Assembly: GCF_004769575.1 (NCBI RefSeq)
Contig: NZ_RQGA01000007.1
Coordinates: 198,936 to 262,935, forward strand
DNA length: 64,000 bases
Reading direction: 5' to 3'
Source: Leptospira perdikensis
Lineage (GTDB): Bacteria > Spirochaetota > Leptospiria > Leptospirales > Leptospiraceae
Of this stretch, positions 35,962-45,114 are shown one piece after another. A program made the position numbers and the translations under genes. Below the pieces are notes generated by a model. It was given only the letters and a program-made list of their open reading frames with translations, had not been told where the DNA came from and made no database searches. Position 1 is the first letter of the stretch; each line of letters begins with the position of its first letter.

Positions 35962-37365
35962 ATGAGCCAAACAATACGCAGAGAACACGACCTTTTGGGG
36001 GAACGAGATCTCCCCGCGGATGTTTACTGGGGAATCCACACCCTAAGGGCATTGGAAAACTATCCCATTACCGGCAAAACCATCGGCACTTATCCCGATC
36101 TAGTACGGGCTCTTGCTTATATCAAAAGGGCTTCTGCTAAAGCCAATCTACAACTAGGCCAACTTTCTAAAGAAAAAACAAAGATGATTGTGGATGCTTG
36201 TGACAGAATTCTAGCAAACGAATTTCATTCACAATTTGTAGTTGATGTGATCCAAGGCGGAGCTGGAACCTCCACTAATATGAATGCCAATGAAGTGATC
36301 ACAAACATCGCTTTAGAAATGGCCGGTTTTACAAAAGGAGACTATTCTCACCTACATCCGTTAAACGATGTCAACATGTCACAAAGTACAAATGACGTTT
36401 ATCCTTCATCCCTTAAAGTGGCAGCAGTATTTGCGATCAAGGATTTACTTTCTGCTATGGAAGAACTGCAATTAGCTTTTCGCAAAAAATCAGAGGAGTT
36501 TAAAGATATTTTAAAAATCGGGAGAACCCAATTACAGGACGCAGTACCAATGACTTTGGGGCAAGAATTTTCCACTTACGACGTCATGTTAGGTGAAGAT
36601 ATTAGCAGATTAAAAGAAGCAACCTCTCTGATTGGAGAAATCAATTTAGGGGCTACGGCAATTGGTACAGGAATCAATACAGACATTCGATACTCACAGA
36701 TTGTTACCGATATTTTATCAAACGACACAGGTCTGAGCCTTATTGCCGCACCGAATTTAATTGAAGCCACGCAAGATACAGGTGCCTTTGTACAATTATC
36801 TGGGGTTCTCAAACGGATTGCGACCAAACTTTCTAAAGTATGTAATGACCTAAGACTTCTTTCCAGTGGACCACAAGGTGGGTTTAACGAAATCAATCTT
36901 CCGGCAAAAGCAGCAGGATCTTCCATTATGCCAGGTAAAGTGAACCCCATCATTCCAGAAGTAGTGAACCAAATTGCTTATGAAGTGATTGGGAACGATA
37001 TCACAATCACGATGGCATCCGAGGCTGGACAATTACAACTCAATGCCTTTGAACCTATCATCGCGCACAGTCTTTTCAAAAGTATCGAGCACCTAACAGC
37101 TGGTTGTAAAACATTAGAAATTAATTGTATCAATGGAATCACTGCCAACCGAGAATTGTTGGAATCCCGAGTGAAAACGTCTGCAGGACTTGCCACCGCC
37201 TTAAATCCTTACATTGGATATGAAAACGCAACTCTGGTAGCAAAGAAAGCTCTATTAGAAAACCGATCCGTTGAATCCATTGTTCTTGAATTAGGTTTGT
37301 TAGAAGAAAAAAAACTAAAAGAAATCCTAAGCCCAGAAATTCTCACAGCACCTCATACAATTTGA
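35962..37365 (+). CDS. aspA: Aspartate ammonia-lyase
   Basis: 467 aa, full length. Converts aspartate to fumarate and ammonia. N-terminus HDLLGERDLPADVYWGIHTL is the aspartase form and not fumarase. The superfamily signature GSSIMPGKVNP is present with its catalytic loop Ser, and TSTNMNANEVI matches substrate-binding residues. It starts 66 bases from the divergent exported-protein gene. Confidence 0.93.
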   Translation: MSQTIRREHDLLGERDLPADVYWGIHTLRALENYPITGKTIGTYPDLVRALAYIKRASAKANLQLGQLSKEKTKMIVDACDRILANEFHSQFVVDVIQGGAGTSTNMNANEVITNIALEMAGFTKGDYSHLHPLNDVNMSQSTNDVYPSSLKVAAVFAIKDLLSAMEELQLAFRKKSEEFKDILKIGRTQLQDAVPMTLGQEFSTYDVMLGEDISRLKEATSLIGEINLGATAIGTGINTDIRYSQIVTDILSNDTGLSLIAAPNLIEATQDTGAFVQLSGVLKRIATKLSKVCNDLRLLSSGPQGGFNEINLPAKAAGSSIMPGKVNPIIPEVVNQIAYEVIGNDITITMASEAGQLQLNAFEPIIAHSLFKSIEHLTAGCKTLEINCINGITANRELLESRVKTSAGLATALNPYIGYENATLVAKKALLENRSVESIVLELGLLEEKKLKEILSPEILTAPHTI

Positions 37366-37430
37366 GGTTGGATTATTTCTTGATTTCTTTTTATTTTTAG
37401 AGAAAATACGCTCGGTTCTATTCGTAATTT

Positions 37431-37814
37431 ATGAAACAATTAAGTATGGTATTCCTAGTTGAAGATGACGTGATTACAACATTTCTCATCAAAACTTTGA
37501 TGGAAAAGTTTTCCTTTGCAGACGAAATCCAGGGATTCCAAAATGGAGAGGATGCTTTAAATGCTCTGCTCAGTGGTACGGTAGACCCAGATTTATTGTT
37601 TTTAGATTTGAATATGCCGATTATGGATGGTTGGGAATTTTTAAATGCCATAAACCAACATCCAAAGTATGCAAAACTTCCCATTTATATCCTCACGTCT
37701 TCCATTGACCCCACGGACAAAGCGCGGTCAGCGGAATTTCAAAATGTGAAAGGTTACCTTGTAAAACCCCTTTCCCTCAAAGATTTACAATCCATCAACC
37801 CCACAATAGGCTAA
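37431..37814 (+). CDS. Single-domain response regulator (CheY-like)
   Basis: 127 aa, receiver domain only. The acidic pocket is E11-D12-D13 (VEDDVITT), phosphoacceptor D59 lies in LFLDLNMPIMDGWEF, T89-S90-type switch residues are in YILTSS and the conserved Lys is in LVKPLSL. No output domain. The cognate kinase is not in the neighbourhood. Confidence 0.93.
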   Translation: MKQLSMVFLVEDDVITTFLIKTLMEKFSFADEIQGFQNGEDALNALLSGTVDPDLLFLDLNMPIMDGWEFLNAINQHPKYAKLPIYILTSSIDPTDKARSAEFQNVKGYLVKPLSLKDLQSINPTIG

Positions 37815-37865
37815 TGAGACATATTTTTTTCTTTAGTTTTCCCCATCACGACCGATCTTAAAGTT

Positions 37866-38501
37866 GTGAGACTTTCAGATATTCCTTCTGTATCTTCTGT
37901 TCTAAACCGGATGGAGTCCCTATCCAAACTTTCAGAAAATCCCAAGTCTCTCGTTTCCTTCCCCGATGTTTTAGAAAGGGAATGGAACCGTGCAAAACCA
38001 CAAGACAACCTTCCCGTAAATACTCAGAGCCTAAAAGCAGAGGGAATTTCTCTCCCCTTCCCCAAAGAAGCCGACTCCCTGCAGGCCAGTCCCAACCAAA
38101 CAGATGGAAAAACAAAACCAGCGGATATTTTCGGAACCATTGAATCCATTGCCAAATCACAAGGGATGGATCCAAATTTAGTAAAAGCAATGGTAAAAGC
38201 GGAATCTAATTTTAAACCCAAAGCCGTCTCCCCCAAAGGTGCGATGGGACTTATGCAACTGATGCCAGAAACCGCAGAATCTTTAGGTGTCTCTGATCCA
38301 TTTGATCCGGAAGACAATATTGGCGGTGGTGTGAAATTCTTAAAAGGGCTTATGAAAGAGTTCAAAGACCCTGAAAAAGCAATCGCGGCTTATAATGCCG
38401 GCCCGGGAGCAGTGAAACGTTACAAAGGCATTCCTCCCTACGAAGAAACACAAAAATACGTAAACAAAGTCAAACGTTACTATAAAGATTTTAGTTCTTA
38501 A
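37866..38501 (+). CDS. Lytic transglycosylase, SLT domain
   Basis: 211 aa from a GTG at 37866. The SLT domain occupies residues about 95-205: VKAMVKAESNFKPKAVSPKG has catalytic Glu, followed by AMGLMQLMPETAESLGV and KAIAAYNAGPGAV. It cleaves peptidoglycan glycan strands. No signal peptide is visible: the first 90 residues are polar. It may use a non-classical route, act with the flagellar machinery, or have a misjudged start. Confidence 0.85.
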   Translation: MRLSDIPSVSSVLNRMESLSKLSENPKSLVSFPDVLEREWNRAKPQDNLPVNTQSLKAEGISLPFPKEADSLQASPNQTDGKTKPADIFGTIESIAKSQGMDPNLVKAMVKAESNFKPKAVSPKGAMGLMQLMPETAESLGVSDPFDPEDNIGGGVKFLKGLMKEFKDPEKAIAAYNAGPGAVKRYKGIPPYEETQKYVNKVKRYYKDFSS

Positions 38502-38511
38502 AAATTAAGTT

Positions 38512-39843
38512 TTAGTAAAACGTTAGATAACCGAACTTTTTCTGTAAACTCGCAGTATATACCTCAAACGGATGTTTGATGGCAGTTTCCGACCAAGCTT
38601 CATCTACTTTTTTAACAATAAAGGCCAAACTCTTTTCATTCCTGATTTTTTCTGATGTAGCTCTTTGAATGAGTACGTCATTTTCGCTGATAGGAACGAT
38701 CGCAAAAGATCTAGAATTTCTTCGAAATAGTCCTGACTTCTGAACTAATTGGATGTCCTGGTTCCAAATTCCATTCACATACAAAAAAGATTTATCCGTT
38801 ACCGTTTCCTCTCTCATGTATTTAGTTTTGGTACCTGTTTGGAAATAAAACGCAAAGGAAAATTCTTTCGGTAAATAAATAGGATCTGATTTTAAAATGA
38901 GAGCTTGTCCAAAAGCCTTTGTTAGGTTTTTAGATTGGAGTTCCCAAGGTTCTTTATCTGCCGTTTTTAAGTTTTTGAAAATAAAATAGATAGAACCCAA
39001 AATACAAAGTACAATGACAACGGATGCTGTGATGGTATTTAATTCTTTTTCTGTTTTTAATAACACATGTCCAATTCCCAGTACTACGAGTGGCAAAAGT
39101 ATGAGCAGAGCCGATGTGTACCAAGTTTTGAATAAAAACCCAATGGAGTTTGGTCCAAAAAAATCTGTATAAGAAAAATAGAATAAAGAGAGAATAAAAA
39201 ATCCAAGATACCCTAATAAAAATAGAAAAGGTACGTTTTTCTTTTTATAAAACACTGATGTTTTTTGTGCAGCCTTACGAGATCCACGAATGCCAGTGAA
39301 AATCACAAAGAATGTAAATCCAAGATAGAACATGATAAAACTAGAGAAAAAAGCAAAAGCGGTAAATGTAGGAAAGATGAGAAGGTCTGTCATCTTTTCC
39401 AATCGGAAAGTTAAAAACACCAATAGTAAAAATACAAGACAAAGTGTTTCTGTGAAATAGGAAGTTGGGAACCCATAGGAGAATGGGAGAAATGCCGCCA
39501 GATAAACCAAAAGGTAATGGTTTCGTTTCCACTCTTCTGACCTAAGGAGTAGCATAAACAAATGTAAGAATAAACTATAGAAAAGTCCGGCTAACACTAG
39601 GAAGGAAGGGATATAATTGGTTCCAAAAAGTTTCTTCCACGCCACAACAAACCAGATGGCCAGTGGTTCCCGAGCAGAAAGGAGCCCCCCTTCTTCCACA
39701 GCTGCCTTAATATTCGCCAAAAATTCCCATTCGGTTTCTGTCGTAGGAAAAGGTCTAAAATAAGAGAACAGAGCAAAGCCCAAACTTAAGAGTAAGATGC
39801 TAAAAATGAAAGGAAGTGGTGAAAAAGGTTTTGGGTCGCGCAT
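38512..39843 (-). CDS. Polytopic membrane protein, possible GT-C-type
   Basis: 443 aa with about nine to ten helices. The first loop has FPTTETEWEFLANIK and a C-terminal soluble part of about 130 residues, the same plan as the protein at 659-2521. No conserved motif identifies it. Convergent with the transglycosylase gene. Confidence 0.6.
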   Translation of the reverse strand: MRDPKPFSPLPFIFSILLLSLGFALFSYFRPFPTTETEWEFLANIKAAVEEGGLLSAREPLAIWFVVAWKKLFGTNYIPSFLVLAGLFYSLFLHLFMLLLRSEEWKRNHYLLVYLAAFLPFSYGFPTSYFTETLCLVFLLLVFLTFRLEKMTDLLIFPTFTAFAFFSSFIMFYLGFTFFVIFTGIRGSRKAAQKTSVFYKKKNVPFLFLLGYLGFFILSLFYFSYTDFFGPNSIGFLFKTWYTSALLILLPLVVLGIGHVLLKTEKELNTITASVVIVLCILGSIYFIFKNLKTADKEPWELQSKNLTKAFGQALILKSDPIYLPKEFSFAFYFQTGTKTKYMREETVTDKSFLYVNGIWNQDIQLVQKSGLFRRNSRSFAIVPISENDVLIQRATSEKIRNEKSLAFIVKKVDEAWSETAIKHPFEVYTASLQKKFGYLTFY

Positions 39844-39944
39844 CTTGGAAAAGGCTCAAATTGCCTAGTCCTGTATAAATTTTTAGGTGAAAATATTCCA
39901 GAAGATTTTCAATTATACATAGAATTTATAAAACGAGGCAAAGA

Positions 39945-41963
39945 ATGTCCGCCGAAAAAAAAGAATACCTTCTCGTGGACGAGAATGGACAGGGAAAACC
40001 TGACAAACCATGGATTTTTAGGACTTATGCAGGGCATACCAATGCAAAAGCCTCCAATGAGTTGTACAGAAAGAACCTCTCTAAAGGCCAAACAGGGCTT
40101 TCCATTGCTTTTGATCTTCCTACTCAGTGTGGATACAGTTCAGACCATGAGGTATCACGCCCAGAAATCGGAAAGGTGGGTGTTCCCATCAACTCACTCG
40201 AAGACTTTCGCATTTTATTCGACCAAATCCCGATCGAAGAGATGAACACATCCATGACCATCAATGGAACTTCCATGTGGTTACTTTCGCTATATGTGGC
40301 ACTTGCGGAAGAACGAGGAGTCCCACTAGAAAAACTCAATGGAACCACTCAAAATGATCTGATCAAAGAATATCTAGCACGCGGAACCTATATCTATCCT
40401 CCGAAAGAATCCATGAAAATCATCGTGGATATGTATGAGTATAGTTTACACAAAATTCCAAAATGGAATCCATCTAACATTTGTTCCTACCACTTACAAG
40501 AAGCAGGTGCAACACCTGTACAAGAACTTTCTTTTGCACTTGCAACAGCCATTGCCGTGTTAGATGCCATCAAAGAAAGGAATTGTTTTACAGCTGAAGA
40601 ATTTGAACAGTGTGTAGGTCGAATTTCTTTCTTCGTTAACGCTGGAATTCGTTTTGTAGAAGAGATGTGTAAAATGCGCGCCTTCACAGAAATGTGGCAA
40701 GAAATTACTACAGAACGTTATGCAGTAAAAAATGCAAAGTATCGCGTGTTTCGGTATGGAGTACAAGTAAACTCACTGGGGCTCACTGAAGAACAACCAG
40801 AGAACAATGCATGGAGGATTCTCATCGAGTCTCTTGGTGTGACACTTTCCCGAAATGCAAGATGCCGTGCCCTCCAACTTCCGGCTTGGAACGAAGCATT
40901 ATCCTTACCAAGACCTTGGGACCAACAATGGTCACTTCGATTACAACAAGTCCTTGCTTATGAAACAGACCTTCTTGAATACCCAGACATCTTCGAAGGA
41001 TCAAAAGTCATTGAATCGAAAGTCAAAGCTCTGAAAGAAGAAGCCAAACTTGAAATTCAAAAGATCATTGATATGGGTGGAGCTCTTGTTGCCATCGAAA
41101 ACGGTTACATGAAATCTCAACTTGTGAAATCACAAACAGAGAGACTTTCTAAAATCAATTCCAACGAACTAGTGATTGTTGGTAAAAACAAATGGACTGA
41201 CGGAATCAAATCTCCTCTGATGACCGATTCTGACGGTGGTATTTTCAAAGTAGACCCAAAATCCGCAGAACAAACATTAAACGTTCTAGGAGAGGCAAAA
41301 TCTCGTCGGGATGTAGCAGTTGCAAAAAAGTCTTTAGAAGACTTAAAAAAAGCAGCAAAAGAAGGGAAAAATCTAATGCCATTCTCCATTGCTTGTGCAA
41401 AAGCACTAGTAACCACAGGCGAATGGGCAGATGCACTTCGCGAAGTTTATGGAGAATACAACCCACCAACGGGTGTTGACGGCCAAAAACTCTTTTTGTC
41501 AGATGATAAAGTTTCTACTGTTCGCGGAAAAGTGGAAGCCTTTACAAAGGCAAATGGACATAGACCGAAAATTGTTGTAGGGAAACCGGGACTCGATGGC
41601 CACTCCAATGGTGCTGAGATGATTGCTGTTTCTGCAAAACACAGTGGTTTTGATGTGATTTATTCAGGGATTCGACTCTCTCCTGAAGAAATTGTACAAT
41701 CTGCAGTGGAAGAAAATGCCAATGTAATTGGGCTTTCCATTCTATCTGGTTCCCATAAAGAAATCGTAAAACAGCTGTTTGATGAACTCGCGCACTACAA
41801 GGCCAAAATTCCTGTTGTGATTGGAGGGATCATTCCTGAATCCGATTTTGATGAACTCAAAAAAATGGGAATTCGAGAAATCTTCACACCGAAAGACTAC
41901 GATCTAATGTCGATTATGGAAAAAATCATCGACATCGTCTCTGTAGAACCAGCTCTCGTTTAA
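39945..41963 (+). CDS. B12-dependent acyl-CoA mutase, MeaA/ethylmalonyl-CoA mutase type
   Basis: 672 aa in a single chain: catalytic TIM-barrel followed by a B12 domain. KPWIFRTYAGHTNAKASNEL, TGLSIAFDLPTQCGY and TINGTSMWLLSLYVALAEE match MeaA/Ecm more closely than classic methylmalonyl-CoA mutase. The cobalamin motif is PGLDGHSNGAEMI (DxHxxG). Ethylmalonyl- or methylmalonyl-type rearrangement would feed C4 acids during growth on fatty acids. GAGG precedes the ATG and TATAAA is a possible -10 box. The MeaB gene follows. Confidence 0.88.
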   Translation: MSAEKKEYLLVDENGQGKPDKPWIFRTYAGHTNAKASNELYRKNLSKGQTGLSIAFDLPTQCGYSSDHEVSRPEIGKVGVPINSLEDFRILFDQIPIEEMNTSMTINGTSMWLLSLYVALAEERGVPLEKLNGTTQNDLIKEYLARGTYIYPPKESMKIIVDMYEYSLHKIPKWNPSNICSYHLQEAGATPVQELSFALATAIAVLDAIKERNCFTAEEFEQCVGRISFFVNAGIRFVEEMCKMRAFTEMWQEITTERYAVKNAKYRVFRYGVQVNSLGLTEEQPENNAWRILIESLGVTLSRNARCRALQLPAWNEALSLPRPWDQQWSLRLQQVLAYETDLLEYPDIFEGSKVIESKVKALKEEAKLEIQKIIDMGGALVAIENGYMKSQLVKSQTERLSKINSNELVIVGKNKWTDGIKSPLMTDSDGGIFKVDPKSAEQTLNVLGEAKSRRDVAVAKKSLEDLKKAAKEGKNLMPFSIACAKALVTTGEWADALREVYGEYNPPTGVDGQKLFLSDDKVSTVRGKVEAFTKANGHRPKIVVGKPGLDGHSNGAEMIAVSAKHSGFDVIYSGIRLSPEEIVQSAVEENANVIGLSILSGSHKEIVKQLFDELAHYKAKIPVVIGGIIPESDFDELKKMGIREIFTPKDYDLMSIMEKIIDIVSVEPALV

Positions 41964-41967
41964 GGCG

Positions 41968-41986
41968 AAGAGTCGTTTCGACTTTT
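41968..41986 (+). terminator. Hairpin after the mutase gene
   Basis: AAGAGTCG (41968-41975) and CGACTTTT (41979-41986) pair with a TTT loop and a T-rich right arm, six bases past the mutase stop. Confidence 0.45.
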
Positions 41987-41989
41987 ATC

Positions 41990-42025
41990 CTTCCATTGTG
42001 GATTTTTAAAAATCTGCAATGGAAG
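41990..42025. repeat. 36-base interrupted palindrome between mutase and meaB
   Basis: CTTCCATTG (41990-41998) pairs with CAATGGAAG (42017-42025); inside it GATTTTTAAAAATC (42001-42014) is itself a palindrome, with TG/TG between. A long, very regular stem that may act in termination or as a protein site. Confidence 0.5.
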
Positions 42026-42065
42026 TTCCACTACTCTAGCTTATGTTTTTTAATGGCAACCACCC

Positions 42066-43055
42066 TTGATCGATACTAAAGAATCTTTATCCCAGTTGGT
42101 TTCAGATGCAATTATAGGTGAAAAATATCCGATTGCAAAGATCATCTCTAAAATTGAAACGGAAAAGAATTTAGAATTCCGTGAATCTTTATTCCATGAA
42201 CTTTCAATTCAAAATCCAGATGCCAAAGAAGGACTTACAATTGGCATCACAGGAACACCAGGTGCCGGCAAATCCTCGTTACTTGGCGAGTTATGTAAAC
42301 TTTTTTTAGAATTTGCTCCAAACAAAAAAATGGCCATTGTTGCCATCGATCCCTCTTCCAATGTCAGTGGAGGTTCCATTCTCGGTGATCGAACCAGAGT
42401 CACCCTTCCCAGAAGGGATCCTAGGCTCTATTTTCGCTCTCAACCCTCCCAACTAGAACTGGGAGGACTCAATCCTTACACCTTTCATGTCATCCGTTTC
42501 TTAAGACGGATTTTTGATTATGTATTTGTGGAAACAGTTGGGATTGGCCAAAACGAAATATCAGTTTCTCTCATATCCGATTTATCCTTTCTTGTGATGC
42601 AACCTCTCGGTGGTGATCAAGTTCAGTTTATGAAATCAGGAATCATGGAAGTTCCAGAAGCATTCATCATCAACAAATGTGATGAAGAGTCTTTGGCAAA
42701 TTCTAGTTATTATATGTTAGAGTCCACTTTGGAATTCATTAAAGACATCCTTCCAGACCAATCCCTTCCACCTATCTTCAAAACATCCGTCACCAAACGA
42801 AAGGGAATTGAAGAACTATTACGGTATATCTTACAATACCAAAAACGGAAGGACAAAAATACAGAAACTCTCACCCAACTCACACAGTGGGTTCGCAATG
42901 AATATGGAAGGTGGGGAATCTCCATTTGGGAAGAACTGGAATCTTCAAAATGGAACCAAGCCGTCAAACGAAACCCACTTGGTGGAATTCAGAAATTAAA
43001 GTATGAAGAAGAAGAACGTAAAATCGTTTCACTCATCCAAACAAAAATCAAATAA
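42066..43055 (+). CDS. meaB: MeaB/ArgK-type GTPase chaperone of the acyl-CoA mutase
   Basis: 329 aa from a TTG; an in-frame stop at 42051 excludes anything earlier. Walker A GTPGAGKSSLLGEL, AIDPSSNVSGGSILGDR and DYVFVETVGIGQNE are MeaB signature motifs. It loads or protects the cobalamin cofactor of the neighbouring mutase in a GTP-dependent way. Its last eight bases overlap the convergent thioesterase. Confidence 0.94.
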   Translation: MIDTKESLSQLVSDAIIGEKYPIAKIISKIETEKNLEFRESLFHELSIQNPDAKEGLTIGITGTPGAGKSSLLGELCKLFLEFAPNKKMAIVAIDPSSNVSGGSILGDRTRVTLPRRDPRLYFRSQPSQLELGGLNPYTFHVIRFLRRIFDYVFVETVGIGQNEISVSLISDLSFLVMQPLGGDQVQFMKSGIMEVPEAFIINKCDEESLANSSYYMLESTLEFIKDILPDQSLPPIFKTSVTKRKGIEELLRYILQYQKRKDKNTETLTQLTQWVRNEYGRWGISIWEELESSKWNQAVKRNPLGGIQKLKYEEEERKIVSLIQTKIK

Positions 43056-43470
43056 GGACTTTTAAAAAAACATCAGGGATTGGGCAGGGTTTCCTTTCCT
43101 CATAATCAAAGAAAACGATCGCGGTTTTGGCACGAGCGATTTCCTTTCCCCCATTTTTATGAGTGATCACATAAACCATCTCTAAAGATTTTTTAGATAC
43201 GTTGTCCACAAAAAGTTGCATTACTAAGTCATCAGGAAAAAAGGCTTCTGATTTATAAACAATCGCGACATCGGATACAACAATCCCCTTTCCTTCCACA
43301 TTGATTTCTGTCCATCCGTGCGAATGGAAAAACCGTGCCCGACATTCATGAGTTAAAGTCAAAATAGCATCATGAGCAAGATGGCCTGCAAAATTAATAT
43401 CCGAAATTCGAACACTTAAATCCGTAGTATAAATTTGTTTTTCTGGAATATCGATAGAAATTCTAGCCAT
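43048..43470 (-). CDS. Hotdog-fold thioesterase (4HBT)
   Basis: 140 aa. VRISDINFAGHLAHDAIL is the 4HBT active-site segment, with an Asp and a GH pair, and VVSDVAIVYKSEAFFPDDL is the following strand-turn. Probably hydrolyses an acyl-CoA. Last gene of a five-gene, tightly coupled operon; its ATG overlaps the glpD stop by one base (TGATG). Confidence 0.82.
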   Translation of the reverse strand: MARISIDIPEKQIYTTDLSVRISDINFAGHLAHDAILTLTHECRARFFHSHGWTEINVEGKGIVVSDVAIVYKSEAFFPDDLVMQLFVDNVSKKSLEMVYVITHKNGGKEIARAKTAIVFFDYEERKPCPIPDVFLKVLI

Positions 43471-45110
43471 CAGTCAACAAACCATTTGTATCTTTCATCA
43501 ACTAACTTTACTTCTTCTCTCAATCGATCGGCATTCCAACCCAGTGTTTTTGCAATCTTTTTATCCAACCGAGTTCGTTCCAAAGGATCAATAACTCCCA
43601 CAGTACCAACCCCTGATCTTCTAAAATAAAAATCGGTTAAATGAATAATGTCTTCATGAACTACCATAGATTCTACTTCTTCTTCATAGTAGATTTCTCC
43701 ATTGGGAATTCGATAAAAATCTTTTCCTTCCAAAGATAAAATTCTCCAGGTAACACTACCATAACGGCGTGCCAATGTTTCTAGTTTTGCACCCGAGATT
43801 TTCGGATACTTAAATTGTAATTCATTCACAAGTTCTTTGAAACTTTGGTATCGTCCACCGAGTAGTGGTGTAAATTTTGTGACACAAGGAGATATATCTC
43901 CTTTGGAATAAATATCGATTGCATTCACTAAACTTTCTGCAACTGCTCGACTAGTGGTATATTTTCCGCCTAGAGCAGAGAAAAAACCCGGGAATCCTTC
44001 CTTTTCATAATGAAAAATTTCAGATTTCCTAGAAGCGGAATATGTTCCTTCTGTACTACCCGGATCTTCTACTAGTGGCCGAAGGCCACCGTAATAATAA
44101 TCCACATCTTTTAAAGTGAGTTTTGCAAACCCAAAACTATAATTCACTTCATCTAATAAATCTACAAGTTCGGATTGTTTGACTTTAAAATCATTTGGAT
44201 CATCGTCATAGGCGGTGTCAGTTGTCCCTAAAATGGTTTTGCCACGCCAAGGAATCACAAAAAGATGAGACCCATCTCTTTTGGATAATAAAGCACATTC
44301 ATTTCCACAAATGTTTCGGACTACCGCATGAATTCCCTTAGAACGAACTAGTTTTTTCTCTGCCGTAACACCCGTCATAGATTCAATCAAATCAGCCCAA
44401 GGACCTGCTGAATTGACAACAACCTTAGCCGAAACCAGGACTTTTTTCCCTGTGATGGAATCTGTAAGTCCAACCGTATAACCACCGCTATTTTGTTTTT
44501 TTAGTGTGGTGACTGCAAGGTAATTGAATGCATGAGCACCCTTCTCCTTCGCAGATAAAATAAATTCAGTTGTATGCTTTTCTGGATTTGGGTTTGCATA
44601 GTCGTAATACTGAAAACTCCCAATTAAAGACTTTCGATTCAGTCCAAAAACTTTATAAATGGTTTCTCTAAGTGAGTTCCATCGGTATCTGGGCAATTTG
44701 ACGTCGGCATCAATCTCTTCATTACGATCAAAAGAAAGTGTATTATATAATTCCAACCCAAAAAACAATTGAATTCGTTGGAACCAAGAACGAACGGGAA
44801 TGATAAATCCCATTGGTCTTACTGCATGAGGCGAAATTTTGGCAAGGTATCTTCTTTCGGAAAGTGATTCTCGAACAAGCCCAAACTCTAAATTCTTTAG
44901 GTATCGAAGTCCACCATGAATGAGTTTAGAAGTCGCTTGACTCGTCCCAGATGCATAATCATTTTTCTCTACAAGTAAACAATTGTATCCGCGTAACGTT
45001 GCGTCCCAAAGGACATTGGCCCCCGTGATCCCACCCCCGATAATGATGATATCATACTCTTCTTTGAGGTTTTTAAGTCGCGAACTTTCATTCTTTGTAA
45101 TTTGTTTCAT
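43470..45110 (-). CDS. glpD: Glycerol-3-phosphate dehydrogenase
   Basis: 546 aa from the ATG at 45110; an earlier in-frame start at 45185 lies inside the upstream gene. FAD motif YDIIIIGGGITGANVLWDA, then SGTSQATSKLIHGGLRYL and the DAO fold. Oxidises glycerol-3-phosphate to DHAP at the membrane, passing electrons to quinone. It overlaps the thioesterase by one base. Its place between a lipid kinase and a thioesterase suggests lipid or glycerol turnover. Confidence 0.92.
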   Translation of the reverse strand: MKQITKNESSRLKNLKEEYDIIIIGGGITGANVLWDATLRGYNCLLVEKNDYASGTSQATSKLIHGGLRYLKNLEFGLVRESLSERRYLAKISPHAVRPMGFIIPVRSWFQRIQLFFGLELYNTLSFDRNEEIDADVKLPRYRWNSLRETIYKVFGLNRKSLIGSFQYYDYANPNPEKHTTEFILSAKEKGAHAFNYLAVTTLKKQNSGGYTVGLTDSITGKKVLVSAKVVVNSAGPWADLIESMTGVTAEKKLVRSKGIHAVVRNICGNECALLSKRDGSHLFVIPWRGKTILGTTDTAYDDDPNDFKVKQSELVDLLDEVNYSFGFAKLTLKDVDYYYGGLRPLVEDPGSTEGTYSASRKSEIFHYEKEGFPGFFSALGGKYTTSRAVAESLVNAIDIYSKGDISPCVTKFTPLLGGRYQSFKELVNELQFKYPKISGAKLETLARRYGSVTWRILSLEGKDFYRIPNGEIYYEEEVESMVVHEDIIHLTDFYFRRSGVGTVGVIDPLERTRLDKKIAKTLGWNADRLREEVKLVDERYKWFVD

Positions 45111-45114
45111 TTGA

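Noticed and set aside
42053..42079. Alternative ATG start for meaB
   Set aside because: It is in another frame and ends after eight codons.
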